Source of the DNA: Arthrobacter sp. EpRS71
Lineage (GTDB): Bacteria > Actinomycetota > Actinomycetes > Actinomycetales > Micrococcaceae
DNA: 64,000 nt
Assembly: GCF_001512285.1 (NCBI RefSeq)
Contig: NZ_LNUV01000003.1
Span: forward strand, 223,540-287,539
Direction: 5' to 3'
Position numbers and translations under genes: made by a program. The notes below the pieces were generated by a model that was not told where the DNA came from, made no database searches, and worked only from the letters and a program-made list of their open reading frames with translations. Within the stretch, counting starts at the first letter, position 1. Each line of letters opens with the position of its first letter. Of the stretch, positions 44,590 to 54,476 are shown piece by piece.

Positions 44590-45486
44590 GTGCAGCTATT
44601 GCCAACATCGCTGATCTATTTCCGCGAAGTCGCCGGCACCGGATCCATCACTGAGGCCGCAGAAATCCTCCACGTCTCGCCATCAGCCATCAGTCGTCAA
44701 ATGAGCAAACTGGAATCCTCGGCCGGAGCTCCGCTGTTCCTCAGGCACCCGCGGGGCATGATGCTTACCGAGGCCGGGCGATTGCTCTTGGCCCACGCCC
44801 GCAGAAGCGAACTCGAAGGGGAATCGTTGCTTCAGGAACTGCGGGATACAGAGTCCCGGCGTACCAGCGTCATCAAGGTCGCCAGTGCGGAGGGGCTGGC
44901 TCATTGCAGGGTGCCTGCGGCCATTGCCGCGATGGTTGCCAGCTATAGCGACGTTGTGTTCAACCTTGTAGTTGTCCCTTCGGCAGAGGCCACACGTCAG
45001 GTGATCGAGGGCAAAGCTGATATTGCCGCAGTGTTTGCCCTCGGGCCCCAGCGCGATGTCACTGTGGAGTTCTCTTTGCCTGCTCCAGCCTTGGCGGCAG
45101 TCACTCGCGATCATCGGCTGGCAGTCCGGGAGTCAGTGTCTCTCCAAGAGTTGTGCGAGGAGAGGCTCGCGCTTCCGGGACGAGGGATTACCCAGCGTGA
45201 ACTCTTCGACATCGCTGTCCAGCGGGAAGGACTAAGCCCGGAGATCGTCTTGGAAACGGATCAGGTGGGACCAATCCTGGCTTTTGCCCGCAGCGGAGCG
45301 GGCGTGGCGCTGATGAGCAGGTTCACCGTGCCGGCACGGGAAGACGCGGGCCTTGTGTTCATCCCTGTGGACAATACGGTCTTCCTTCAGCGGGAAGGAC
45401 AAATCCAGACCATGGCCGGGCGCCGTAAGTCAGCCCTGGTCACTGCGTTCGCTTCGGCATTGGCGGACGAACTCCTGGCTGAGTAG
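44590..45486 (+). CDS. LysR-family regulator of the peptidase-transporter operon
   Basis: 298-residue LysR-type regulator. The N-terminal winged helix reads LIYFREVAGTGSITEAAEILHVSPSAISRQMSKLE; the C-terminal two-lobed effector domain follows (VIKVASAEGLAHCRVPAAI and AFARSGAGVALMSRF). GTG 44590 is preferred, with AAGGAA 9 bp upstream; the in-frame GTG 44581 would overlap that site. Divergent from the M20 gene across 119 bp, the classic arrangement for a LysR activator and its target. Effector unknown. Confidence 0.9.
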   Translation: MQLLPTSLIYFREVAGTGSITEAAEILHVSPSAISRQMSKLESSAGAPLFLRHPRGMMLTEAGRLLLAHARRSELEGESLLQELRDTESRRTSVIKVASAEGLAHCRVPAAIAAMVASYSDVVFNLVVVPSAEATRQVIEGKADIAAVFALGPQRDVTVEFSLPAPALAAVTRDHRLAVRESVSLQELCEERLALPGRGITQRELFDIAVQREGLSPEIVLETDQVGPILAFARSGAGVALMSRFTVPAREDAGLVFIPVDNTVFLQREGQIQTMAGRRKSALVTAFASALADELLAE

Positions 45487-45516
45487 AGCTGCTCAGCAAG
45501 GGGATCCCCGGCAACG

Positions 45517-45581
45517 AGTTCGCGGGAAGCCCGCGAGCACACAGGGAAACTTTCCACGATCCCGCAGCTTTCCCGCGAACT
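45517..45581. terminator. Terminator-like dyad between LysR gene and nitrate flavoprotein
   Basis: AGTTCGCGGGAA (45517-45528) and TTCCCGCGAACT (45570-45581) are perfect 12-bp arms with a 41-nt loop that holds GGGAAACTTTCC. The flanking genes converge here. Confidence 0.5.
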
Positions 45582-45593
45582 GAGCGAGCTACG

Positions 45594-47156
45594 CTAGGCA
45601 GCAGCCGCTTGGAAGTGCTTCTCGATGATCCCCCTGATGTCCTCATGGCACCCTCCGCAGCCCGTCCCGGCGCGGGTGGCCTTGGATACTTCACCCACGG
45701 TGCTGCAGCCCTCAACCACGGAATCCTCAATACTGGCCGCACTCACGCCGGCGCACCGGCACACGGTCCGCTGGGGATCGTTGCTGGTGGCCCCGGCGTC
45801 GAGTTGGTCCGGACCATCCAACCGCAGGAGCAGTGACCGGTCCGCGGGCAGCTCCGAGGTCCGCTCAAAGAGCACCACCAGCTCAGCAGCAGTCCGTGGC
45901 ATGCCCACGGCTACCAGGCCTTCCAGGACTCCGCCACGGGTGGTCATCTTCACATAGCGTCCGTGTTCGGGGTCGGCCCACTGGGAGATTTGCCGGCGGG
46001 GTCGCCCGGGGACGGCGCCGGCTTCCAACATCTCCTCGTCCCAGGGGTCGGCTTGGTTGTCGCCTGCCACGGCCAGGTTGATGCCGCGGGCCTTCAGAAC
46101 CACGACGCCCGGCTTCTCCTGGGGCAGGGGGTCACGTGCGTCCGCGGCGTCCTGGCCATCCCGCGCCAGGACCACGAGGTACTCGGCCAGCCACTCGGCC
46201 TGTCGCCAGCCCGGACCGACCAGCCCCGAAGGACCGGAGGCATTCCGGCAGTCAACGCATGCAGCGTCAGGGCAGCGCACTTCAGCGCAGTCGCCGATCG
46301 CGAACATGTGGGGCTCGTGATACGTGCGGAGATGATGATCCACCAGAATGCCGGAAGCAACAGGAAGTCCACACCCCTCTGCCAATTCGAGCCGCGGCCG
46401 GACACCACAGGACAACACCAGAAGGTCGCCGTCGATCGCGGAGCCGTCATCCAGCAGCAAGGCTGAGAAGCTGCCGCCAGGTCCGGCAGTTTCAACGCCG
46501 GTGGAACGTGCGTTGCCGGCCATCCGGACCCCGCCCGCCCTCAAACTGTTGGTGAGAACAGCGCCGCTTCCGCGGTCGATGCTGCGTCCCAGAGGGAACG
46601 GCCCGTTGTGGACCACGGTGGCCTGTGCGCCTTCTTCGGCCGCGGCGAGGGCGGTCTCCAGGCCCAGCACGCCGCCACCCAACACCACCACGCGCTTTCC
46701 ATCAGCTACGGCGGAACGGAGTACTGCGGCATCTTTGAGATCACGCAGAGTGGTGACGCCAGCAGGGAGCACAGGCCCGGCGGGGTCGGGGTTAAGGCCC
46801 GTCAGGTTGGGGATCACGGGACGGGATCCGGTGGCGAACACCAGCCGGTCATAGTGTTCAGTGGTGCCGTCGGAGAGGACTACATGCTGGCGGGCGCGGT
46901 CGATCCTCTTGACCTTGACGCCCAAGCGCACACTCACCCCGTCGGCTTCCAATGCGGCGGCGTCAGCCATGGCCAGAGCCCCGGCCGTGGTGCGCCCGAC
47001 GCCAAGCTCGGCAACCATCACACGGTTATACGCGGCCTCGGTTTCCTGGCCCACCACCAGCAGCTGCACCAGTCCGGTGCGGACGGCGGGCAGGAGTTCG
47101 TCCACCAGACGGGCAGCCACGGGGCCGAATCCAACAACAACAATGCGCTCGCTCAT
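45594..47156 (-). CDS. Nitrate reductase electron-transfer flavoprotein (NasB-like)
   Basis: 520 residues from ATG 47156, with GGAGG upstream; it overlaps the nitrate reductase stop by 4 bp. N-terminal FAD/NAD reductase domain (RIVVVGFGPVAARLVDEL, LVFATGSRPVIP, KRVVVLGGGVLGLETA, HMFAIGDCAEV) as in the first half of NirB. The C-terminal BFD-like [2Fe-2S] domain carries CRCAGVSAASIED and GTGCGGCHEDI. Such proteins pass electrons from NAD(P)H to assimilatory nitrate reductase. Extra cysteines (CPDAACVDC) sit beside the FAD motif. Confidence 0.88.
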   Translation of the reverse strand: MSERIVVVGFGPVAARLVDELLPAVRTGLVQLLVVGQETEAAYNRVMVAELGVGRTTAGALAMADAAALEADGVSVRLGVKVKRIDRARQHVVLSDGTTEHYDRLVFATGSRPVIPNLTGLNPDPAGPVLPAGVTTLRDLKDAAVLRSAVADGKRVVVLGGGVLGLETALAAAEEGAQATVVHNGPFPLGRSIDRGSGAVLTNSLRAGGVRMAGNARSTGVETAGPGGSFSALLLDDGSAIDGDLLVLSCGVRPRLELAEGCGLPVASGILVDHHLRTYHEPHMFAIGDCAEVRCPDAACVDCRNASGPSGLVGPGWRQAEWLAEYLVVLARDGQDAADARDPLPQEKPGVVVLKARGINLAVAGDNQADPWDEEMLEAGAVPGRPRRQISQWADPEHGRYVKMTTRGGVLEGLVAVGMPRTAAELVVLFERTSELPADRSLLLRLDGPDQLDAGATSNDPQRTVCRCAGVSAASIEDSVVEGCSTVGEVSKATRAGTGCGGCHEDIRGIIEKHFQAAAA

Positions 47157-49366
47157 GATGCCTCCTTGACGTGCACTGGCAGCCCGGCCATGGCCGGATT
47201 TCTCGAAGAAGCCGAGGGAGCGTCCTGCGCAGCAACTGCCTTCCGGACCCACACCCGGCTGGTCTTGAACTCCGGCATGCCGGAAATGGGATCTGTGGCC
47301 GCTTCCGTGAGTCGGTTCGCGTTTTCCTGGCCGGGGAAGTGGAACGGCAGGAAGACGGTGTCCGGACGGACCGACGTGCTGAGCTCGGCACGGCAGAGCA
47401 CTTCGCCGCGCTCGTTGGTGACCGTGGCGTAGTCGCCATCGGTAATGCCGCGGGTAGCCGCCGTGCCGGGGTGAATGAGGAGCCGGGCCTGTGGCTGAGA
47501 TGCGAGGAGTTCGCTCACGCGCCGGGTCTGTGCGCCGGATTGGTAGTGCTCCAGAAGCCTGCCGGTTGCCAGGGCCAACGAATCGTCAGCAAAGGAACGC
47601 ACGGCACGCTTGGACGGAGTCACCGGAACCATCACGGCGCGGCCATCAGCATGGGCGAAGCCGTCAGCGAAGAGCCGAGGGGTGCCGCTGCTGCCCACAG
47701 GGTACGGCCAATAAGCAGCCTCACCGCGGTCCAGCATGGCGTAGTCGATGCCTGAGTAATCGGCCAGACCACCGGCAGAGGCCAGGCGCAGCTCTTCGAA
47801 AACCGTCTCGGGATCATCGCTGAACGTGGAGGGCGCTTCAAGGAGCTCAGCCAGCCGGGCCATGAGCCACAGCTCGCTGCGCACGCCCGGGGGAGGAGTG
47901 AGTGCACGTCGGCGACGGATCACGCGGCCCTCAAGATTGGTGAGCGTACCTTCCTCTTCGGCCCATTGCGTCACCGGCAACACCAGGTCCGCTTCAGCCG
48001 CTGTCTCGGACATGAAGAAGTCGCACACCACCAGGAAGTCAAGGCTGCGGAGTCCTTGGATCACTGCGTTGGTATCTGGCGCCGACACCACCACATTGGC
48101 GCCGTGGACGAAAAGGCAGCGGACGCCGTCGGGCTGTCCGAGGGACTTGAGAAGTTCGACGGCGGGGAGGCCGGGTCCGGGGATCAGCGACTCGTCGATG
48201 CCCCATACTCCGGCGACGTGGGCACGGGCAGCGGGGTCGGTGATCTTGCGGTAGCCCGGGAGCTGATCGGCCTTTTGTCCGTGTTCGCGGCCGCCTTGGC
48301 CGTTGCCCTGTCCTGTGAGCGTGCCATAGCCGCTGCGGGCCGAGCCGGGCAGGCCCAGGAGGAGGCTGAGATTGATGGCGGCGGTGGCCGTGTCCGTGCC
48401 GTCAACGTGTTGTTCCACGCCGCGGCCGCTGAGGATATAGCTGCCACCGTTGCGGGCGCCTTGGGCCAAGCGGCGGGCGGTTTCGCGAATCAGCGGTGCG
48501 GGCACGCCAGTGATCGACTGGACGCGTTCCGGCCAAAAGGAGGACAGGCTGCGGACCACGGCGGCATAGCCGCTGGTGTGAGCGGCGATGTAGGAGGCGT
48601 CGGCCAAGCCTTCATGCACCACCACATGGCTGATCCCCAAAAGAAGCGCCAAATCGGTGCCGGGCGTCGGCTGCAGGTGGAGGCCGCCGCCGTCGGACGT
48701 GAACGCAGCAGTAGCCGAGCGGCGGGGGTCCACCACGATCAGTCCGCCGGCATCCCGTGCGCCTTGCAGGTGCTGGACGAACGGAGGCATGGTCTCGGCA
48801 ACGTTGGATCCAAGCATGAGGATCACGGACGCGGTGTCCAGGTCCGTGACAGGGAAAGGGAGCCCCCTGTCGACGCCGAAAGCACGGTTGCCGGCAGCTG
48901 CGGCCGACGACATGCAGAAGCGGCCGTTGTAGTCGATCCGCGAGGTGCGCAGTGCGAGGCGGGCGAACTTCCCCAGCAAGTATGCCTTTTCGTTGGTGAG
49001 GCCGCCGCCGCCGAACACTCCCACGGCGTCCTTCCCGTACTGCTGTTGGGTGTCCTTCACCGCTGAGGTGATCAGCATGAGGGCCTGGTCCCAGGAGATC
49101 GGCTGGTGGACGCCGTCGGACCCTTTGAGCATCGGCTCGGTGACCCGGCCGCTGTGACGCAACAACGACGCCGATGTCCAGCCTTTGCGGCACAGCCCGC
49201 CCCGGTTGGTGGGGAAGTCGCGTCCGGAAACCTCCAGGGGCGCGGCCGGTGCTGCGTCAGTTGCTGGCACTGCCGATGTCCTTTCCACGGCAGGTGCAGC
49301 CGGGGTCAGCGTCATGGCGCACTGGAGTGCGCAGTAGGGGCAGTGGGTATCGGCGCCGTTGGGCAT
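47153..49366 (-). CDS. Assimilatory nitrate reductase, molybdopterin subunit
   Basis: 737-residue molybdopterin oxidoreductase reducing nitrate to nitrite in the cytoplasm. N-terminal [4Fe-4S] ligands are C9, C12, C16 and C59 (THCPYCALQC and GLCRKGW). Bis-MGD-binding stretches include YNGRFCMSSAAAAGNRAFGV, with the likely Mo-ligand Cys, and GSNVAETMPPFVQHL. The C-terminal dinucleotide-binding domain begins near LALATGRLLEHY. No Tat signal, fitting the assimilatory Nas/NarB type. Its ATG directly follows the TAG of the transporter gene. Confidence 0.92.
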   Translation of the reverse strand: MPNGADTHCPYCALQCAMTLTPAAPAVERTSAVPATDAAPAAPLEVSGRDFPTNRGGLCRKGWTSASLLRHSGRVTEPMLKGSDGVHQPISWDQALMLITSAVKDTQQQYGKDAVGVFGGGGLTNEKAYLLGKFARLALRTSRIDYNGRFCMSSAAAAGNRAFGVDRGLPFPVTDLDTASVILMLGSNVAETMPPFVQHLQGARDAGGLIVVDPRRSATAAFTSDGGGLHLQPTPGTDLALLLGISHVVVHEGLADASYIAAHTSGYAAVVRSLSSFWPERVQSITGVPAPLIRETARRLAQGARNGGSYILSGRGVEQHVDGTDTATAAINLSLLLGLPGSARSGYGTLTGQGNGQGGREHGQKADQLPGYRKITDPAARAHVAGVWGIDESLIPGPGLPAVELLKSLGQPDGVRCLFVHGANVVVSAPDTNAVIQGLRSLDFLVVCDFFMSETAAEADLVLPVTQWAEEEGTLTNLEGRVIRRRRALTPPPGVRSELWLMARLAELLEAPSTFSDDPETVFEELRLASAGGLADYSGIDYAMLDRGEAAYWPYPVGSSGTPRLFADGFAHADGRAVMVPVTPSKRAVRSFADDSLALATGRLLEHYQSGAQTRRVSELLASQPQARLLIHPGTAATRGITDGDYATVTNERGEVLCRAELSTSVRPDTVFLPFHFPGQENANRLTEAATDPISGMPEFKTSRVWVRKAVAAQDAPSASSRNPAMAGLPVHVKEAS

Positions 49367-50773
49367 CTAGATGTGTCCGATCGTGTTGCGCTTCTGTGCG
49401 GGGCGAATGTAGATCACCCAGCAGACGGTGAGCATGAGGACGTAGGCTCCGACGAATCCGTAGAACGCCGGGGTGTAGGAGCCGCTGGCCGAGTTTGAAG
49501 CGTTGAGTACCTGAGGGATGACGAAGCCGCCGTAGGCGCCGATCGCGGAGATCAGGCCCAGCGAGGAAGAAGCGAGCCGTGCAGTGGTGGCACTCGGGGC
49601 ACCTGAACGGGCTGCCCGGCTGGAGGTTGCGAAGATGACCGGGATCATGCGGTACGTTGCGCCGTTTCCGAAGCCGCTGGCCAGGAAGAGCAGCAGGAAC
49701 AGGGTGAGGAAGAGCCAGAAGTTCTTCAGGGGCAGCGTCCAGATCATGGTCAAGGTGATGACGGCCATGGAGGCGAAGGAGGCGATGGTCATGCGGGCGC
49801 CGCCCATGCGGTCGGCCATGCGTCCGCCGTAGGGACGGGCCAGGGAGCCGATCAGCGGGCCGAGGAAGGCGAGCGAGAGTGCCACAGCGCCGACGTGGAT
49901 GGAGGAGAAGTCCGGGAAGTAATCCTTGATCAGCTTGGGGAAGACACCTGCGAAGCCGATGAACGAACCGAACGTTCCAATGTAGAGGAACGCCATGATC
50001 CACAGGTGCGGTTCCTTGAGGGCGGCCAGGGAACCGGCCACATCGCCCTTGGCGCTGGTGAGGTTGTTCATGTATTTGTACGCGCCGAAGGCGGCGATGA
50101 TGATCAACGGGATCCAGATGATGCCGGCCATGGGCAAGTTGACGGTCCCGGCTGCCAGGAGCGTGATGGCGATGGGCACAACAAGCTGCGCGACGGCGGC
50201 ACCGAGGTTTCCGCCGGCTGCGTTCAGGCCCAGCGCCCAACCCTTTTCCCGGGCGGGGTAGAAGAAGGTGATGTTGGCCATGGAGCTGGCGAAGTTGCCG
50301 CCACCGAAGCCTGCGAGTGCGGCCATGAGGAGCATGACACCGAAGGGCGTCTCCGGGTTGGAGACGCATAGCGCCAACCCGGTGGTGGGGATCAGCAGCA
50401 GCAGCGCGGAGACGATGGTCCAGTTCCGGCCGCCGAACTTGGGAACCATGAAGGTGTAGGGGATGCGGAGCGTGGCGCCCACGAGGCTGGGGATGGAGAT
50501 GAGCCAGAAGATCTGGTTGGTGTCGAACGTGAAGCCTGCTGCGGGAAGCTGGACCACCACGATGGACCACAGCTGCCAGACGACGAAGCCGAGGAATTCG
50601 GCGAAGATGGACCAATTGAGATTGCGCTTGGCGATGGACCGGCCTTCGGACTCCCATTGGCCCTTGTCTTCGGCATCCCAGTTGGCGATCCAGCGGCCGG
50701 GGCGGTGTTCAAGGGTGGAAGTGGCAGTGGACTGGACGGGAGCCAGTGCATCTGCGGTGCGGTCAACAGTCAC
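49367..50773 (-). CDS. narK: NarK-type nitrate/nitrite transporter
   Basis: 468-residue major facilitator of the nitrate/nitrite porter family with about 12 membrane segments. GTG 50773 is chosen for AAGGAGG 7 bp upstream; the longer frame is not supported. The two nitrate-signature glycine-rich helices are visible (AALAGFGGGNFASSMANITFF and the second around FLLLFLASGFGNGATYRMIPVIF). First gene of a three-gene operon with nitrate reductase and its reductase partner. A GlnR-like array lies 73 bp upstream. Confidence 0.94.
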   Translation of the reverse strand: MTVDRTADALAPVQSTATSTLEHRPGRWIANWDAEDKGQWESEGRSIAKRNLNWSIFAEFLGFVVWQLWSIVVVQLPAAGFTFDTNQIFWLISIPSLVGATLRIPYTFMVPKFGGRNWTIVSALLLLIPTTGLALCVSNPETPFGVMLLMAALAGFGGGNFASSMANITFFYPAREKGWALGLNAAGGNLGAAVAQLVVPIAITLLAAGTVNLPMAGIIWIPLIIIAAFGAYKYMNNLTSAKGDVAGSLAALKEPHLWIMAFLYIGTFGSFIGFAGVFPKLIKDYFPDFSSIHVGAVALSLAFLGPLIGSLARPYGGRMADRMGGARMTIASFASMAVITLTMIWTLPLKNFWLFLTLFLLLFLASGFGNGATYRMIPVIFATSSRAARSGAPSATTARLASSSLGLISAIGAYGGFVIPQVLNASNSASGSYTPAFYGFVGAYVLMLTVCWVIYIRPAQKRNTIGHI

Positions 50774-51067
50774 GGAAGTGCCTCCTTGGTGGGGACGTTG
50801 TTCTTCCAAGGTAGGTTTGGCGCATTTCGTGGACGGTCGCCGTTTGTAAACGCCCTGTGACATTTCCCTATCGGCGGGGTCACCGGCGCGTGAGGCCGTG
50901 GTGAGGTAATGTGGCGCGGACCACAAGGTGAGATTTTCTTGTGCGTCCGCATGTTGGACTTGGTTGTCCAGTCAATGGACACCGGGAACTATTATTGAAC
51001 TCTCGAATAATCCTTCGCCGGGTAGGCTCTCGGGGCTTCGGCCGGCGTGAAAGAAAGCTGCAAACAC
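50774..51067. promoter_or_regulatory. Divergent control region of narK and MHS transporter
   Basis: Read towards narK, GTGAC, GATAG, GTCAC and TTTAC are spaced 11 bp (plus-strand 50879, 50868, 50857, 50846), the layout of a GlnR operator; TACCTT at 50808-50813 may be the -10. Nearer the MHS gene, ATTATT (50991-50996) and AATAAT (51006-51011) form a separate dyad. No gene is seen in the 294 bp. Confidence 0.55.
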
Positions 51068-52477
51068 ATGTCTTCCACCGCACCATCCAAGGAAGGCGAG
51101 TCCACTAAGCCAGTGAACTCGCGGGGCAAGGTGATCTTCGCGAGCCTGATCGGCACGACGATCGAGTTCTACGACTTCTACGCCTATGCCACCGCGTCGG
51201 TACTCGTCTTCCCGAAGCTTTTCTTCCCGGACGCCACAGACATCAATGCGCTGCTCAGTGCGTTCGCCATCTTCGGTGTTGCCTTCTTCGCGCGGCCCAT
51301 TGGCGCTGTGGTCTTCGGCCACTTCGGTGACAAGATCGGCCGCAAGGGCACCCTGGTGGCATCGCTGCTGACCATGGGTATTGCAACGTTCCTCATCGGC
51401 CTCCTGCCCACGGCCTCCATGCCGGGGTGGGCCATCCTCGCCCCGATCATGCTGGTGATCCTGCGCTTCTTCCAAGGCCTGGCCCTGGGTGGAGAATGGT
51501 CCGGCGCGGCATTGCTCGCCACGGAGAACGCCCCCGAAGGCAAGCGCGCCATCTACGGAACGTTCCCGCAGCTGGGTGCTCCCATCGGCTTCATCATCGC
51601 CAACGTCATCTTCATCTGGATGAACGTCTCCCTGAGTGCCGAAGAATTCCTGGCCTGGGGCTGGAGGGTTCCCTTCATCCTCAGCGCCGTGCTGGTCATC
51701 GTGGGACTTTACGTACGCCTGAAGCTGGTGGAGAGCGCCTCCTTCACCAAGGTCATCGAGCAGGAAAAGGTCCAGAAGGTTCCCCTCGCGGCAACCCTCA
51801 AGAGCCACTGGCGCCCCGTGGTAGCAGGCACCTTCATCATGTTCGCCACCTACGTGCTCTTCTACATCATGACCACGTTCACCCTGTCCTACGGCACCAA
51901 GCCCACGCTGGCCGGCGCTCAGGCCGCCGCTGAGAAGGCCGGAAAGCCCATGACGGCAGACCAGATCGCCGCGTTTGTCCCCGGCTTGGGAATTACGCGC
52001 TCCGACTTCCTTTGGATGCTGATCATCGGCGTCGTCTTCTTCGGCATCTTCACCGTGGTCTCCGGACCGCTCGCCGAGAAGTGGGGCCGACGCAAGTTCC
52101 TGCTGGGCGTCACCGCTGGCATCTTCGTGTTCGGTGCGCTCTGGTTCACCATGTTCGGACCCGGCCAGGCAGCAGCCATGGTTGGACTCATTGTGGGTTT
52201 CACGCTCATGGGCCTCACCTTCGGACCCATGGCTGCCATCCTTCCCGAGCTGTTCCCGGCCAACGTCCGCTACACCGGGTCGGCGGTTGCTTACAACCTG
52301 TCCTCGATGATCGGCGCGGCACCCGCATCGTTCGTGGCCATTGCGCTCTGGTCTGCAGCCAACGGCAGCACCTGGCTGGTGGGCGCCTACATGGCCGCCG
52401 CCGCTGTGGTGACGTTCATCGCCCTCTGGCTGACACGCGAAACCAAGGACATGGACTACGAAAACAACGTCGCCTAA
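51068..52477 (+). CDS. MHS-family MFS transporter
   Basis: 469-residue metabolite:H+ symporter with about 12 membrane segments. Signatures: GTTIEFYDFYAYATASVLVFPKLFFP, GHFGDKIGRKGTLV, GLALGGEWSGAALLATENAP and the C-terminal ELFPANVRYTGSAVAYNLSSMIG. ATG 51068 is favoured over GTG 51047; neither has a strong ribosome binding site. Relatives move shikimate, alpha-ketoglutarate, proline/betaine or aromatic acids. Divergent from narK but with no evident link to nitrogen assimilation. Ends in a bidirectional terminator. Confidence 0.88.
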   Translation: MSSTAPSKEGESTKPVNSRGKVIFASLIGTTIEFYDFYAYATASVLVFPKLFFPDATDINALLSAFAIFGVAFFARPIGAVVFGHFGDKIGRKGTLVASLLTMGIATFLIGLLPTASMPGWAILAPIMLVILRFFQGLALGGEWSGAALLATENAPEGKRAIYGTFPQLGAPIGFIIANVIFIWMNVSLSAEEFLAWGWRVPFILSAVLVIVGLYVRLKLVESASFTKVIEQEKVQKVPLAATLKSHWRPVVAGTFIMFATYVLFYIMTTFTLSYGTKPTLAGAQAAAEKAGKPMTADQIAAFVPGLGITRSDFLWMLIIGVVFFGIFTVVSGPLAEKWGRRKFLLGVTAGIFVFGALWFTMFGPGQAAAMVGLIVGFTLMGLTFGPMAAILPELFPANVRYTGSAVAYNLSSMIGAAPASFVAIALWSAANGSTWLVGAYMAAAAVVTFIALWLTRETKDMDYENNVA

Positions 52478-52488
52478 GTAGCTCACGT

Positions 52489-52530
52489 ACGACGTCGGCC
52501 CCGCACCAAACGGTGCGGGGCCGACGTCGT
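52489..52530. terminator. Bidirectional terminator
   Basis: ACGACGTCGGCCCCGCACC (52489-52507) pairs perfectly with GGTGCGGGGCCGACGTCGT (52512-52530) around AAAC, a 19-bp stem. It lies 12 bp after the MHS gene and 17 bp after the convergent carboxylase gene. Confidence 0.85.
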
Positions 52531-52546
52531 TATATGGTTCTTTGCG

Positions 52547-54358
52547 TTAGTCCTCGATGGTGGCGATGACCGCGCCGGCGGTTACGGTCTCACCAGCGGT
52601 GGCGGAGAGACCGCGTACGGTACCGGCCTTGTGGGCTGTGAGCGGCTGCTCCATTTTCATGGCTTCGAGGACCACGATCAGGTCACCCTCAGCCACAACG
52701 TCACCATCAGAGGCTGCCACCTTCACGATGGTGCCCTGCATGGGGGAAGTGAGCGCGTTGCCACCGGCAGCTGCAGCCGTGGCGCCAGCCGAACGGGAGC
52801 GCTTCTTGGACTTGCCGGACTTGGCGCCCGAACCGCTGGAAACCGCGGCGATGCTGCCACCCAGGCCGGACGGCAACACCACCTCAAGGCGCTTGCCGCC
52901 AACCTCGACCACGACGCGTTGGCGCTCACCGGCGTCGGGCGCTTCGGTGGAGCCTGCCGCCGACCATGCCGGGATGCTGTTGACGAACTCCGTCTCGATC
53001 CAGCGTGTGTGGACGGTGAACGGGCCTTCCGTCGGGGCGAAAGCGGGGTGGGTCACCACGGCGAGGTCGAAGGGGATGACGGTGGGGATGCCCTCCACCA
53101 CCATCTCTTCCAAGGCGCGGCGTGAACGCTGAAGCGCTTGCTCACGGGTTGCCCCGGTGATGATCAGCTTGGAAAGCATGGAGTCGAAGTTGCCGCTGAT
53201 GATGTCGCCCTGCTCCACGCCGGAGTCGATGCGGACGCCGGGTCCCGTCGGGTTTTTCAGCGTGGTGATGGTACCGGGGGCAGGCATGAAGTTGCGGCCC
53301 GGGTCCTCGCCGGTGATGCGGAACTCGAAGGAGTGGCCGCGGACCTCGGGGTCGTCATAGCCCAGTGCTTCGCCGCGTGCAATGCGGAACTGCTCGCGGA
53401 CGAGGTCGATGCCCGTGACTTCCTCGGACACACAGTGCTCCACCTGGAGGCGGGTGTTGACCTCGAGGAAGGAAATGGTGCCGTCCTGGCCCACCAGGAA
53501 CTCACAGGTGCCGGCGCCGAGGTAGTTGGCTTCCTTCAGGATGGCCTTGGAGGATTCGTAGAGACGCTTGTTCTGCTCTTCGCTAAGGTACGGAGCGGGG
53601 GCTTCTTCAACAAGCTTCTGGTTGCGGCGCTGCAGCGAGCAGTCGCGGGTCGAAACAACCACCACGTTGCCGAAAGCATCGGCCAGGCACTGTGTTTCCA
53701 CGTGGCGCGGGGCGTCAAGGAACCGCTCGATGAAGCACTCGCCGCGGCCGAAAGCTGCGACGGCTTCGCGGACCGCCGATTCGTACAGCTCGGGGATTTC
53801 GTCCATGGTGCGGGCCACTTTAATGCCGCGTCCGCCGCCGCCGAAGGCAGCCTTGATAGCGACGGGAAGCCCGAATTCCTCCGCAAACTTGAGGATCTCG
53901 TCCGCGTTCTGGACCGGGTCAGCCGTGCCCGGAACCAGGGGAGCGCCTACCTTTTCGGCAATGTGGCGGGCCTGCACCTTGTCACCCAGGGCGGAGATGG
54001 CCTCGGGTGAGGGGCCGATCCAGGTGATGCCGGCGTCGATGACCTTGGCAGCGAACTCGGCGTTCTCCGCGAGGAAGCCGTAACCGGGGTGGATGGCATC
54101 CGCGCCGGACTGCTTGGCGACGTCGATGATCTTATCCATCACCAAGTACGACTCAGCAGCCGTGTTGCCGCCCAGGGCGTAGGCTTCGTCGGCAAGGCGG
54201 ACGTGGAGGGCCTCACGGTCAGGGTCGGCGTAAACGGCTACGGAGGCGATGCCTTCGTCCCGGGCGGCTCGGATGATGCGGACCGCGATTTCGCCGCGGT
54301 TGGCAATCAAGACCTTGGTAAGAGGGCTGGAAATGGGCTGCGCCGGGTTAGCTGACAA
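52547..54358 (-). CDS. Acyl-CoA carboxylase alpha chain (biotin carboxylase + biotin carrier)
   Basis: 603-residue AccA3/AccA1-type subunit that carboxylates its own biotin with bicarbonate and ATP, feeding malonyl-CoA or methylmalonyl-CoA synthesis. TTG 54358 is supported by AAGGAG 9 bp upstream. Domains: biotin carboxylase ([31 protein letters not shown]-grasp loop, [12 protein letters not shown]), linker with a Lys/Ser-rich stretch ([10 protein letters not shown]), and C-terminal biotin carrier with [10 protein letters not shown] near residue 567. Partner beta and epsilon subunits lie at 62981 onward. Confidence 0.95.
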   Translation of the reverse strand: MSANPAQPISSPLTKVLIANRGEIAVRIIRAARDEGIASVAVYADPDREALHVRLADEAYALGGNTAAESYLVMDKIIDVAKQSGADAIHPGYGFLAENAEFAAKVIDAGITWIGPSPEAISALGDKVQARHIAEKVGAPLVPGTADPVQNADEILKFAEEFGLPVAIKAAFGGGGRGIKVARTMDEIPELYESAVREAVAAFGRGECFIERFLDAPRHVETQCLADAFGNVVVVSTRDCSLQRRNQKLVEEAPAPYLSEEQNKRLYESSKAILKEANYLGAGTCEFLVGQDGTISFLEVNTRLQVEHCVSEEVTGIDLVREQFRIARGEALGYDDPEVRGHSFEFRITGEDPGRNFMPAPGTITTLKNPTGPGVRIDSGVEQGDIISGNFDSMLSKLIITGATREQALQRSRRALEEMVVEGIPTVIPFDLAVVTHPAFAPTEGPFTVHTRWIETEFVNSIPAWSAAGSTEAPDAGERQRVVVEVGGKRLEVVLPSGLGGSIAAVSSGSGAKSGKSKKRSRSAGATAAAAGGNALTSPMQGTIVKVAASDGDVVAEGDLIVVLEAMKMEQPLTAHKAGTVRGLSATAGETVTAGAVIATIED

Positions 54359-54451
54359 GTTGTTGACTCCTTCTGTCCTTCAGGGAGCCTAGCGTGATTG
54401 TGAGGGTTCCGCCCATATTGATGGGGGATTCCGTGTGTGAGGCGATGTTCC

Positions 54452-54470
54452 TTTGTAGGGTTGCTACAAA
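54452..54470. promoter_or_regulatory. Candidate operator upstream of carboxylase alpha chain
   Basis: TTTGTAG (54452-54458) and CTACAAA (54464-54470) form a perfect 7-bp inverted repeat with a 5-bp spacer, about 95 bp upstream of the start. The size suits a TetR-type lipid regulator, but the binding protein is unknown. Confidence 0.4.
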
Positions 54471-54476
54471 ACGCTT

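Noticed and set aside
49257-50657. A 466-codon minus-strand frame rich in Arg, His and Pro
   Set aside because: Alternative frame within narK; its sequence is a typical off-frame translation.
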